Shown piece by piece: positions 33,120 to 42,565 of a DNA stretch of 64,000 nt; position 1 is the stretch's first letter; every line of letters begins with the position of its first letter. Origin of the DNA: Pseudomonas sp. LS1212 (GTDB lineage Bacteria; Pseudomonadota; Gammaproteobacteria; Pseudomonadales; Pseudomonadaceae); NCBI RefSeq assembly GCF_024741815.1, contig NZ_CP102951.1, positions 5,284,001 through 5,348,000 of the forward strand, read 5' to 3'. The translations under genes and the position numbers were made by a program. The notes beneath the pieces are model-generated. The model made no database searches, had not been told where the DNA came from, and saw only the letters and a program-made list of their open reading frames with translations.

Positions 33120-34456
33120 TGCCTGCCGCCATCAATAGCGTGGAAACCTTCCGGGCCCTGGTCGACGAGTTGTTCGGCGCGGTCAGCGAACCTGAACACT
33201 TCACCTTGAGTTACAACGCCGAAGCGTCGCACTTCATTCGCTTCAACCATGCCAAGGTCCGTCAGGCCGGGCAGGTGCAGCAAGCCCATGCCACGCTCAA
33301 GCTGATCCACGAGGGCCGCCAGGCCGATTTGCAACTGACCCTGAGCGGTGAGTACGAAGTGGATCGGCAACGGCTGACCGACGGTCTGCAGCAGCTACGC
33401 GAAATCCTGCCACTCGTTGCGCCGGATCCATACCTGCAACTCAACACCGAACCTTGGCGCAGTGCCACGGTGCAGGACCAGCCGCTGCCAGACAGTGCTC
33501 ACGTGCTCGAGCAGATCGGCCGTGGCACGCAAGGCCTGGACCTGGTCGGGATCTATGCCGCAGGCCCGATCAGCCGCGGCTTTGCCAGCTCATGGGGGGC
33601 GTTCGGCTGGCACCAGGCCAACAGCTTCAATCTCGACTGGAGCCTGTTTCACGCCAACGGGCAAGCGGTCAAGGCCAACTACGCCGGCCAGGACTGGAGC
33701 GATGAAGTCTTCGCCCTGCGGCTAGCCAATGCCAACGAGCAACTGGCTTTCCTTGGCCGCCCACTGAAAACCCTGGCGCCCGGGCATTACCGCGCCTATC
33801 TGGCCCCCGCTGCGCTGGACGAAATCATCGGCATGCTCTGCTGGGGCGGTTTCTCCGCGCAATCGCTCGCCAGCAAGGACAGCCCGCTGCAACGCCTGTA
33901 CAGCGACGATGCCCGCCTCAACCCACGGGTGACCATGGCCGAGCAGGTCAGCGGCTCCCTCAGCCCGGCATTTTCCGAGGAAGGTTATCCACGCACCGAC
34001 CTGACCCTCATCAGTGCCGGCAAGGCCCAGGACCGGCTGATCAACTCACGCAGCGCCGCCGAGTACGGCCTGACCGGTAACGGCGCCAACAGCGGCGAAT
34101 CGCCCAGCGCCCTGAGCATGGCCCCAGGCGACCTGCCCCGGACCGAGATCCTCGACCGGCTCGGCACCGGCCTGTACATCAGCAACCTGTGGTACTTGAA
34201 CTACTCCGATCAACCGGCGGCACGCATGACCGGCCTGACACGCTTCGCCACCTTCTGGGTGGAGAACGGCCAGATCCAGGCGCCGGTCAGCACCATGCGC
34301 TTCGATGACAGCGTGTACAACCTGTTGGGCATGCATCTGGAGGCGTTGACCCAGGATCGCGAGTTGATTCTGTCGACCGGCACCTACAGCGAGCGGCAGA
34401 CGTCCTCGACGCAATTGCCCGGGGCGTTGATCAGTCGTTTGACGCTTACGTTGTAG
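33119..34456 (+). CDS. PmbA/TldE-like partner subunit
   Basis: A 445-residue TldE/PmbA-type protein without the HExxxH motif, as expected for the non-catalytic half of the heterodimer. N-terminal strands YNAEASHFIRFNHAKVRQAGQVQQ and C-terminal GTGLYISNLWYLNYSDQPAARMTGLTRFATFWVENG match the superfamily. The ATG overlaps the TldD-like stop by one base. E. coli TldD/TldE mature microcin B17 and degrade CcdA; whether this pair has a related client is not visible. No precursor peptide gene is evident nearby. Confidence 0.85.
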   Translation: MPAAINSVETFRALVDELFGAVSEPEHFTLSYNAEASHFIRFNHAKVRQAGQVQQAHATLKLIHEGRQADLQLTLSGEYEVDRQRLTDGLQQLREILPLVAPDPYLQLNTEPWRSATVQDQPLPDSAHVLEQIGRGTQGLDLVGIYAAGPISRGFASSWGAFGWHQANSFNLDWSLFHANGQAVKANYAGQDWSDEVFALRLANANEQLAFLGRPLKTLAPGHYRAYLAPAALDEIIGMLCWGGFSAQSLASKDSPLQRLYSDDARLNPRVTMAEQVSGSLSPAFSEEGYPRTDLTLISAGKAQDRLINSRSAAEYGLTGNGANSGESPSALSMAPGDLPRTEILDRLGTGLYISNLWYLNYSDQPAARMTGLTRFATFWVENGQIQAPVSTMRFDDSVYNLLGMHLEALTQDRELILSTGTYSERQTSSTQLPGALISRLTLTL

Positions 34457-34469
34457 ACCGCGACGCAGC

Positions 34470-34487
34470 TATCGCTTGCCAGCGATA
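34470..34487. repeat. REP fragment / 7-bp hairpin
   Basis: TATCGCT (34470-34476), TGCC, AGCGATA (34481-34487). The CTTGCCAGCGAT core matches the REP elements. It lies between the PmbA-like and MFS genes. Confidence 0.5.
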
Positions 34488-34524
34488 AAGGCGACACGGA
34501 ATACCTGACAACACAAGGACCCCC

Positions 34525-35952
34525 ATGCCCAACCGCCTACCCCTCGATGCCACCACCGCACGCTGGATACCCTGGGTGGTGGCCATTGCCTTCTTCATGC
34601 AATCGCTCGACGGCACCATCCTCAACACCGCCCTGCCCGCCATGGCCCTGGACCTGGCTGAAAACCCACTGCGCATGCAGTCGGTGATCATCGCCTACAT
34701 GCTCACCGTGGCGCTGCTGATCCCGGCCTCGGGCTGGATTGCCGACCGCTTCGGCACCAAAAATATTTTCTTCGGCGCCATTTTGCTGTTCAGCCTGGGC
34801 TCGCTGCTTTGCGCCCTGTCCAACAGCTTGAACATGCTGATTGCGGCGCGCGTCGTCCAGGGCCTGGGCGGTGCGCTGATGCTCCCGGTCGGCAGGCTGG
34901 TGGTGCTACGCGCCTATCCACGTTCGGAGCTGGTGCGCATCATGAGCTTCATCACCGTGCCCGGCATGTTGGGGCCGTTGCTGGGGCCGACCATGGGTGG
35001 CTGGCTGGTGCAGTACCTGAGCTGGCACTGGATCTTCCTGCTTAACTTGCCGGTCGGACTGGTCGGCTGTTATGCCGTCTGGCGATTCATCCCGGACCTG
35101 CGCGGCAGCGAACGGACCCGTTTCGACGGCCTCGGCTTTGTGCTGTTCGGGGCGGCGATGATCCTGATCACCATCGCCATGGAGGGGCTTGGCGAACTGC
35201 ACCTGCCACATTTGCGCGTCATGCTTCTGCTGTTTGCCGGCATGGCCTGCCTGGCGGCGTATTGGCTACGGGCGGGGCAGGTCGACAACACCTTGTTCTC
35301 GCCTCGCCTGTTCCGCACCCGCAGCTTTGCCGTGGGCATCCTTGGCAACCTGTTCTCGCGCCTGGGCAGCGGCGCACTGCCATTTCTGGTGCCTTTGCTG
35401 CTACAGGTAGCCCTGGGCTATTCACCGTCCCAGGCCGGCATGAGCATGATTCCGCTGGCCGCTGCGGCCATGTTCGCCAAGTCGGTCGCTCGCCCGCTCA
35501 TCGAACGTTTCGGCTATCGCAACATTCTCACCGCCAACACCCTGCTATTGGGGCTGCTGCTGGCCAGCCTGGGCCTGGTCGACCAAAACACGCCGTACGC
35601 TTTGCTGCTGTTTCAGCTGGGCCTGCTGGGGGCGGTCAACTCGATGCAGTTCACGGCCATGAACACCGTGACCCTGATCGACCTCGACGACGCCAGCGCC
35701 AGCAGCGGCAACAGCCTGCTCTCGGTGGTCGCGCAGCTGTCCCTGAGCCTTGGCGTCGCCTGTGCAGGAGCCTTGCTCGGCGGCTTTACCGCGGCGGGTG
35801 CAAGCGAAGGCGTGAGCACGACGCTGGAGGCCTTCAAACTGACCTTTTTCACCATTGGCGTCATGACCATGCTGGCGGCGGCGATCTTCATGCAGCTGTC
35901 CAGGGCAGACGGAAGGCGTGCCCTTCGTCCGGAACCCAAGATCGAGTCTTAG
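34525..35952 (+). CDS. MFS transporter, DHA2 (MdtD-like) family
   Basis: A 475-residue drug-exporter-type permease, probably with 14 membrane helices. Family marks are QSLDGTILNTALPAMALDL in helix 1 (motif D1), GWIADRFGTKN between helices 2 and 3 (motif A), ARVVQGLGGALMLPVGRL in helix 4 (motif B) and FITVPGMLGPLLGPTMGGWL in helix 5 (motif C, antiporter). Substrates are unknown. It stands apart from the TldD pair by 68 bases and from dbpA by 57. Confidence 0.85.
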   Translation: MPNRLPLDATTARWIPWVVAIAFFMQSLDGTILNTALPAMALDLAENPLRMQSVIIAYMLTVALLIPASGWIADRFGTKNIFFGAILLFSLGSLLCALSNSLNMLIAARVVQGLGGALMLPVGRLVVLRAYPRSELVRIMSFITVPGMLGPLLGPTMGGWLVQYLSWHWIFLLNLPVGLVGCYAVWRFIPDLRGSERTRFDGLGFVLFGAAMILITIAMEGLGELHLPHLRVMLLLFAGMACLAAYWLRAGQVDNTLFSPRLFRTRSFAVGILGNLFSRLGSGALPFLVPLLLQVALGYSPSQAGMSMIPLAAAAMFAKSVARPLIERFGYRNILTANTLLLGLLLASLGLVDQNTPYALLLFQLGLLGAVNSMQFTAMNTVTLIDLDDASASSGNSLLSVVAQLSLSLGVACAGALLGGFTAAGASEGVSTTLEAFKLTFFTIGVMTMLAAAIFMQLSRADGRRALRPEPKIES

Positions 35953-36009
35953 GGCTAATAGCCATGAGGCTGGTACACTGCGCGACATTTTGTTTTGCAG
36001 GCCAGTCTC

Positions 36010-37395
<1,386 letters not shown>

Positions 37396-37416
37396 TCTGG
37401 ATCACCACCGCTCACC

Positions 37417-37522
37417 TATAGCCGCTGGCGTAGCCTGCGCCCGCCCGTGAAACGGGCGCATGATCCCAAGATCGCCGGGAGGTCCTGACGGACCTCAGCG
37501 CAGGCTTCGCCAGCGGCTACAG
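37417..37522. repeat. TGTAGCCGCTG intergenic element, copy 4
   Basis: Starts TATAGCCGCTGGCGTAGCC, contains a CGCCCGTGAAACGGGCG hairpin and GGTCCTGACGGACC, and ends GCCAGCGGCTACAG. Lies between dbpA and the flavoprotein gene. Confidence 0.82.
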
Positions 37523-37559
37523 GGTTACAGGCTGCTCACCCTATTCCGAGGAAATTGTT

Positions 37560-38738
37560 TTGCGCTCTACCGACGTAATCATCATTGGCGCTGGCGCCGC
37601 TGGCTTGATGTGCGCCCTCACCGCCGCCGGTCGCGGCCGCAAGGTGATGCTGATCGACCATGCGAACAAGCCCGGCAAAAAAATCCTGATGTCCGGCGGT
37701 GGCCGCTGCAATTTCACCAATATGTACGCAGAACCGAGCAATTTTCTCTCGCAGAACCCGCATTTCTGCAAATCGGCCCTGGCGCGTTACACCCAGTGGG
37801 ATTTTATCGAGCTGGTGAGCAAGCACGGCGTGCCCTACCACGAGAAAAAACTCGGCCAGTTGTTCTGCGATAACAAATCCAGCGACATCCTCGGCCTGCT
37901 GCTGGCCGAATGCGAACAGGTCCAGGTCGACCTGCGCATGGAAACCTCGATGACCCATATCGAAAAGCTGGAAGCCGGCTACCTGCTGCAGACCAGCCTT
38001 GGCCAGGTGCAATGCGAGTCGCTGGTGATCGCTACCGGCGGCCTGTCGATTCCGACCCTTGGCGCGACCGGTTTCGGCTATCAGATCGCCCGGCAGTTCG
38101 GCCACAGTGTCCTGCCGACCCGCGCAGGGCTGGTGCCGTTCACCATTACCGACCAGCTCAAGGAACTGTGCACCGAGCTGTCCGGCACCTCGGTCGATAG
38201 CCTGGTCAGCTGCAACGGGCAAAGCTTTCGCGAGAACATCCTGTTCACCCATCGCGGCCTCAGCGGCCCGGCGATCCTGCAGATTTCCTCGTTCTGGGAA
38301 CCGGGTGACAGCGTCGAAATCAACCTGCTGCCCGACCATGACGCCCTGAGCTGGCTGCAACAGCAGCAGGCTGAAAGGCCGAACAGCGAGTTGAAGACCC
38401 TGCTTGGAGAAATCTTTACCAGGAAGATGGCCAACCTGCTGGCCGAACAGTGGTTCGTATCCAAGCCAATGAAGCAATACACCCCGGCCGAACTCGACGA
38501 CGTCGCGGGCAAGCTCGCCAGCTGGCAAGTGGTACCGGCCGGCACCGAAGGCTATCGCACGGCAGAAGTCACCCTGGGCGGGGTCGATACCCGAGAAGTC
38601 TCGTCCAAGACCATGGAATCGCTGAAGAGCCCAGGCTTGTACTTCATCGGCGAAGTGCTGGACGTCAGCGGTCATCTGGGCGGTTTCAACTTCCAGTGGG
38701 CCTGGGCCAGCGCATACGCAGCAGCGCAATTCGCATAA
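37560..38738 (+). CDS. HI0933/YhiN-family flavoprotein
   Basis: A 392-residue NAD(P)/FAD-dependent oxidoreductase of the BaiN/RdsA-like (HI0933) family. The FAD motif VIIIGAGAAGLMCALTAAGRG is at residues 6-26. The family-specific NKPGKKILMSGGGRCNFTN follows, and the end reads GLYFIGEVLDVSGHLGGFNFQWAWASAYAAA. It begins with TTG, preceded by GAGGA at 7-8 bases; no ATG in frame would keep the Rossmann strand. The cellular substrate is not established. Confidence 0.88.
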   Translation: MRSTDVIIIGAGAAGLMCALTAAGRGRKVMLIDHANKPGKKILMSGGGRCNFTNMYAEPSNFLSQNPHFCKSALARYTQWDFIELVSKHGVPYHEKKLGQLFCDNKSSDILGLLLAECEQVQVDLRMETSMTHIEKLEAGYLLQTSLGQVQCESLVIATGGLSIPTLGATGFGYQIARQFGHSVLPTRAGLVPFTITDQLKELCTELSGTSVDSLVSCNGQSFRENILFTHRGLSGPAILQISSFWEPGDSVEINLLPDHDALSWLQQQQAERPNSELKTLLGEIFTRKMANLLAEQWFVSKPMKQYTPAELDDVAGKLASWQVVPAGTEGYRTAEVTLGGVDTREVSSKTMESLKSPGLYFIGEVLDVSGHLGGFNFQWAWASAYAAAQFA

Positions 38739-38785
38739 TTGGCAGGTACTATCGGCGCATCACGGAACAGATTTTGCTTTGTATT

Positions 38786-38825
38786 GATAAAGAGCGATAA
38801 AGAGCGATGAGGAGCGGTGAACAGC
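38786..38825 (+). repeat. Short tandem repeat, four 10-mers
   Basis: GATAAAGAGC, GATAAAGAGC, GATGAGGAGC and GGTGAACAGC in direct succession in the leader of yccS. Probably replication slippage. Confidence 0.7.
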
Positions 38826-38887
38826 CGCCTTGCACCGCCGTCAATACTGGCTCAATTTAGATAATCGCCCAGCAGGCCTGCCCTTAC

Positions 38888-41068
38888 ATGTCATCGACTT
38901 CGTTTCGTCACTCCCTGCGGCGCTTATGGGCGCTGGACAAGTTCAGCTACAGCTTGCGGGTGTTCATCGCCCTGACCGGCAGCATGGCGTTGTGTTGGTT
39001 CCAGGATGAAATGGCCCTGTTGATCCCGCTGTTTCTGGGGATCATCGCCTGCGCCTTGGCCGAGACCGACGACAGTTGGCAAGGCCGGATCAACGCGCTG
39101 GCGGTGACGCTGGTGTGTTTCACCGTCGCCGCGCTTTCGGTGGAGCTGCTGTTCCCCTATCCCCTTGTGTTCGTCTGCGCCCTGGCGCTGGCCAGCTTCG
39201 GCCTGACCATGCTCGGCGCCCTGGGAGAGCGCTACGGTGCGATTGCTTCGGCCACGTTGATTCTCTCGGTCTACACCATGATCGGCGTAGACCAGCGCGG
39301 CGGCGAAGTCACCGATTTCTGGCACGAACCGATCCTGCTGGTGGCCGGTGCGGCCTGGTACGGCTTGCTGTCGGTGCTGTGGCAAGTAATGTTTTCCAAC
39401 CAGCCGGTGCAACAGAGCCTGGCGAGTCTTTATCGCGAGCTGGGCTACTACCTCAAGCTCAAGGCCACCCTGTTCGAACCCATCCGCCAGCTTGACGTCG
39501 AAGCCCGGCGCCTGGAGCTGGCGCAGCAAAACGGTCGCGTGGTGGCCGCGCTCAATGCCGCCAAGGAAATCATCCTGCACCGGGTCGGCAACGGTCGTCC
39601 TGGCTCCAAGGTCAGTCGCTACCTGAAGCTGTATTTTCTTGCCCAGGATATTCACGAACGCGCCAGCTCGTCTCACTACCCCTACAACGCGCTGACCGAA
39701 GCCTTCTTTCACAGTGACGTGCTGTTCCGCTGCCAACGCCTGCTGCGCCAGCAAGGAGCGGCCTGTCGGCGTCTGTCAGAGTCAATCCAGTTACGCCAGC
39801 CCTTTACCTATGACGCCAGTTCTGCCCAGGCGATGAGCGATCTGGATGCCTCCCTGGAACATCTGCGCATCCAGAGCAACCCGGCCTGGCGCGGCCTGCT
39901 GCGTTCATTACGGGCACTGGCCGCCAACCTTGCCACCCTCGACCGCCTGCTCAACGACGCCAGCAACCCGGACACCCTCGCCGATGCCACCGACAGCAGC
40001 CTGCTCGACCGCTCCCCACGCACTCTGGCGGATGTCTGGAATCGCCTGCGGCAACACTTGACCCCGACTTCACTGCTGTTTCGCCACGCCCTGCGCCTGC
40101 CGCTGGCACTGTCGATCGGCTATGGCATGGTGCACCTGATCCACCCGACCCAGGGCTACTGGATCATGCTCACCACCCTGTTCGTCTGCCAGCCCAACTA
40201 TGGCGCGACGCGGCGCAAACTGGTGCAGCGGATCATCGGCACGGCCATTGGCCTGACCGTGGGCTGGGCCTTGTTCGACCTGTTCCCCAGCGCAATCATC
40301 CAATCGATGTTCGCTGTGGCTGCAGGAGTGGTGTTCTTCGTCTACCGCACTAGCCGCTATACCCTGGCCACCGCTGCAATCACCCTGATGGTGCTGTTCT
40401 GCTTCAACCAGGTCGGCGACGGCTATGGGCTGTTCCTGCCACGCCTGTTCGATACCCTGATCGGCAGCCTGATCGCGGGCCTGGCGGTATTCCTGTTCCT
40501 GCCCGACTGGCAGGGCCGGCGCTTGAACAAGGTGCTGGCCACGACCCTGAGCTGCAACAGCATCTACCTGCGCCAGATCATGCAACAGTACGCCCATGGC
40601 AAACGCGACGACCTGGCCTACCGGTTGGCCAGGCGCAACGCCCACAACGCCGATGCGGCGCTCTCGACCACATTGGCCAATATGCTGATGGAGCCCGGCC
40701 ACTTTCGAAAGGAAGCGGACGTGGGCTTTCGCTTCCTGGTGCTGTCGCACACCTTGCTCAGTTACCTGTCAGGCCTGGGTGCCCACCGGGAAACGCCCCT
40801 GCCCGCCCCCGTGCGCGAGCAACTGATCGACGGCGCTGGAGAAAGCCTGGCCTGCAGTATCGACGAGATCGCTGCCGGCCTGTCGAGCAAACTGCCGGTG
40901 GCCATTCACAGCGATGACGAAGAGGCACTGGCCAGCGCCCTCGAGCAGATGCCTGAAGAGGTCGATGAGGATCAGCGCCTTGTGCAGACCCAACTGGCAT
41001 TGATCTGCCGGCAGTTGGGGCCATTGCGGACCCTGGCGGCGCATTTGATCAAGGACGCGCCGGCCTGA
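38888..41068 (+). CDS. yccS: YccS-type inner membrane protein (FUSC family)
   Basis: A 726-residue protein with two blocks of about six membrane helices (roughly residues 20-175 and 395-535) flanking soluble domains. This is the YccS/YhfK/aromatic-acid-exporter-like layout. Motifs include MLGALGERYGAIASATLILSVYTMIG and the second-half HPTQGYWIMLTTLFVCQPNYGATRRKLVQRIIGTAIGLTVGWALFDLFP, a strong FUSC signature. The transport substrate is unknown. It has its own leader with a tandem repeat. The stop codon abuts a remnant of another gene on the opposite strand. Confidence 0.9.
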   Translation: MSSTSFRHSLRRLWALDKFSYSLRVFIALTGSMALCWFQDEMALLIPLFLGIIACALAETDDSWQGRINALAVTLVCFTVAALSVELLFPYPLVFVCALALASFGLTMLGALGERYGAIASATLILSVYTMIGVDQRGGEVTDFWHEPILLVAGAAWYGLLSVLWQVMFSNQPVQQSLASLYRELGYYLKLKATLFEPIRQLDVEARRLELAQQNGRVVAALNAAKEIILHRVGNGRPGSKVSRYLKLYFLAQDIHERASSSHYPYNALTEAFFHSDVLFRCQRLLRQQGAACRRLSESIQLRQPFTYDASSAQAMSDLDASLEHLRIQSNPAWRGLLRSLRALAANLATLDRLLNDASNPDTLADATDSSLLDRSPRTLADVWNRLRQHLTPTSLLFRHALRLPLALSIGYGMVHLIHPTQGYWIMLTTLFVCQPNYGATRRKLVQRIIGTAIGLTVGWALFDLFPSAIIQSMFAVAAGVVFFVYRTSRYTLATAAITLMVLFCFNQVGDGYGLFLPRLFDTLIGSLIAGLAVFLFLPDWQGRRLNKVLATTLSCNSIYLRQIMQQYAHGKRDDLAYRLARRNAHNADAALSTTLANMLMEPGHFRKEADVGFRFLVLSHTLLSYLSGLGAHRETPLPAPVREQLIDGAGESLACSIDEIAAGLSSKLPVAIHSDDEEALASALEQMPEEVDEDQRLVQTQLALICRQLGPLRTLAAHLIKDAPA

Positions 41069-41155
41069 TCACATGCCATGCTGCTTGAGCAGGTGTTCAT
41101 AAGTACCGTCCGCCTTCATCAAACGTTTTCTAGAATTGGAGAGAGAAAAGGGATT
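41069..41155 (-). pseudogene. Possible C-terminal relic of a solute-binding protein
   Basis: On the minus strand an open frame ends RLMKADGTYEHLLKQHGM and a stop, directly against the yccS stop codon. KADGTYEHLLKQHG is the typical end of family-3 amino-acid-binding proteins. No homologous-looking residues or start are visible upstream of about 41140, so only some 20 codons seem to survive. Short length leaves real doubt. Confidence 0.4.
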
Positions 41156-41241
41156 CAATTGATTTCAACGGCGCGACAACCTCCGATCTCGCTTTATGAT
41201 CGATGCATCCTTCAGTTCCGTCATTTACTCAGGAAACCATC

Positions 41242-41709
41242 ATGTCCATCGACTGGGTCTGCAAACATCACGAGGATCTTGGCAAGGAGCAGCTCTACGC
41301 CATTCTGAAACTGCGCACGGAAGTGTTCGTGGTCGAACAGAATTGCCCTTATCAGGATGTCGACGGCCAGGATCTGGGGGGCGATACCTGCCATTTGATG
41401 GGCTGGGAAGGGGACGAGCTGGTGGCCTACCTGCGCTTGCTGGATCCCGAAACCCAGGGCGGTGACGTGGTGATCGGCCGTGTCGTGGTCGCACCTGCCG
41501 CGCGCGGCCGCAAGCTGGGTCATGCACTGATGGAACAGGGCTTGAAACAGGCTGAGAAACGCTGGCCCGGGCTACCCGTCTACCTGTCGGCCCAGGCTCA
41601 CTTGCAGGGTTACTATGCCGGTTACGGCTTTGAAGTGGCTGGCGAACAGTACCTGGAGGATAACATCCCGCATATCGGCATGCGCCGCAGCAGCGGCCGT
41701 CAAGGGTAA
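41242..41709 (+). CDS. elaA: ElaA-like GNAT acetyltransferase
   Basis: A 155-residue GNAT protein. It opens IDWVCKHHEDLGKEQLYAILKLRTEVFVVEQNCPYQDVDGQD, the ElaA N-terminal signature. The acetyl-CoA loop is VVVAPAARGRKLGHALM (about 86-102). The ATG at 41242 follows AGGAAACC. It converges with, and overlaps by 10 bases, the winged-helix gene on the other strand. The acceptor substrate is unknown. Confidence 0.9.
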   Translation: MSIDWVCKHHEDLGKEQLYAILKLRTEVFVVEQNCPYQDVDGQDLGGDTCHLMGWEGDELVAYLRLLDPETQGGDVVIGRVVVAPAARGRKLGHALMEQGLKQAEKRWPGLPVYLSAQAHLQGYYAGYGFEVAGEQYLEDNIPHIGMRRSSGRQG

Positions 41710-41996
41710 CCCAGTACCTCTTTGATCCGCTCCAGGTGCTGGGCGATCCAGCGCTTGTCGATTGCCCCCCAGTCGCGAATTCGATAGTGCCCGGCGTGGT
41801 TGCGAGCCCCATCCTGCTGTTCGAATTCGCAGACGATATCCAGATCGGCCAGTGCGGCGATGGTGTCCTGGGCCGTACGTCGCGGCATGCCAGTGACGTC
41901 CATCAAGGCCGGGACGCTGGCAGCGACCTGGCTGTCGATCAGCCAGGCTACGTACAAGCGACGGTAGAAGCTGCTCTTGGTCTTGCTGACATCCAT
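41700..41996 (-). CDS. Small winged-helix protein
   Basis: A 98-residue basic protein, almost wholly a winged helix-turn-helix: SSFYRRLYVAWLIDSQVAASVPALMDVTGMPRRTAQDTIAALADLDIVCEFEQ, then a short wing and C-terminal helix WIAQHLERIKEVLGYP. The ATG at 41996 has AAGGA upstream. It starts 17 bases after the YgjP-like stop, so the two form an operon. It may regulate its own operon; no operator is evident. Confidence 0.82.
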   Translation of the reverse strand: MDVSKTKSSFYRRLYVAWLIDSQVAASVPALMDVTGMPRRTAQDTIAALADLDIVCEFEQQDGARNHAGHYRIRDWGAIDKRWIAQHLERIKEVLGYP

Positions 41997-42013
41997 CGGA
42001 AAATCCTTGTCGG

Positions 42014-42526
42014 TCACGGCGCGCAATGTGCGACGCCGGGCAGGTCACGGTAAGTCAGGTAGACGCGCAAGTCGAACTCCAACTGGTGATAACCAGGCTG
42101 CATGTATTCACAGAGCTGGTAGAACGCCTTGTTGTGGTCCGACTCCTTCAAGTGCGCCAACTCGTGCACCACGATCATTCTCAAGAACTGCGGCGCCGCC
42201 TCCTTGAACAGAGAGGCGATGCGAATTTCCTTCTTGGCCTTGAGCTTGCCACCCTGCACCCGGGAAATGGCGGTGTGCAGGCCCAGCGCTCGATGCGTCA
42301 GGTCGAGGCGGTTGTCGAACAGCACCTTGTCCAGGTTCGGCGCATTGCGCAGATGCTCCTGCTTCAACACCAGCGCATAGGCATAGAGCGCCTTGTCGCT
42401 CTGGACGGCATGGCGATCGGGATAGCGCTGTTGCAGGTACTCGCCCAGGCGCTCCTGCATGATCATCTGGCGCACCTGATCTTGCAGGTACTGGGGGTAG
42501 GCTTGCAGGTACTTGAGCGCGGTCAT
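42014..42526 (-). CDS. YgjP/SprT-like metallopeptidase-domain protein
   Basis: A 170-residue protein with the zinc motif H121-E122-L-A-H125-x5-H131 (VVHELAHLKESDHNKAFYQL), as in the YgjP/DUF45 family. The basic segment GGKLKAKKEIRIASLFKEA precedes it. The length suits the single-domain group. Substrate and role are unknown. It is cotranscribed with the winged-helix gene. Confidence 0.88.
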   Translation of the reverse strand: MTALKYLQAYPQYLQDQVRQMIMQERLGEYLQQRYPDRHAVQSDKALYAYALVLKQEHLRNAPNLDKVLFDNRLDLTHRALGLHTAISRVQGGKLKAKKEIRIASLFKEAAPQFLRMIVVHELAHLKESDHNKAFYQLCEYMQPGYHQLEFDLRVYLTYRDLPGVAHCAP

Positions 42527-42565
42527 GGCCGGTGAACGAAATGATGGAACCGGCAGTGTAACGAA

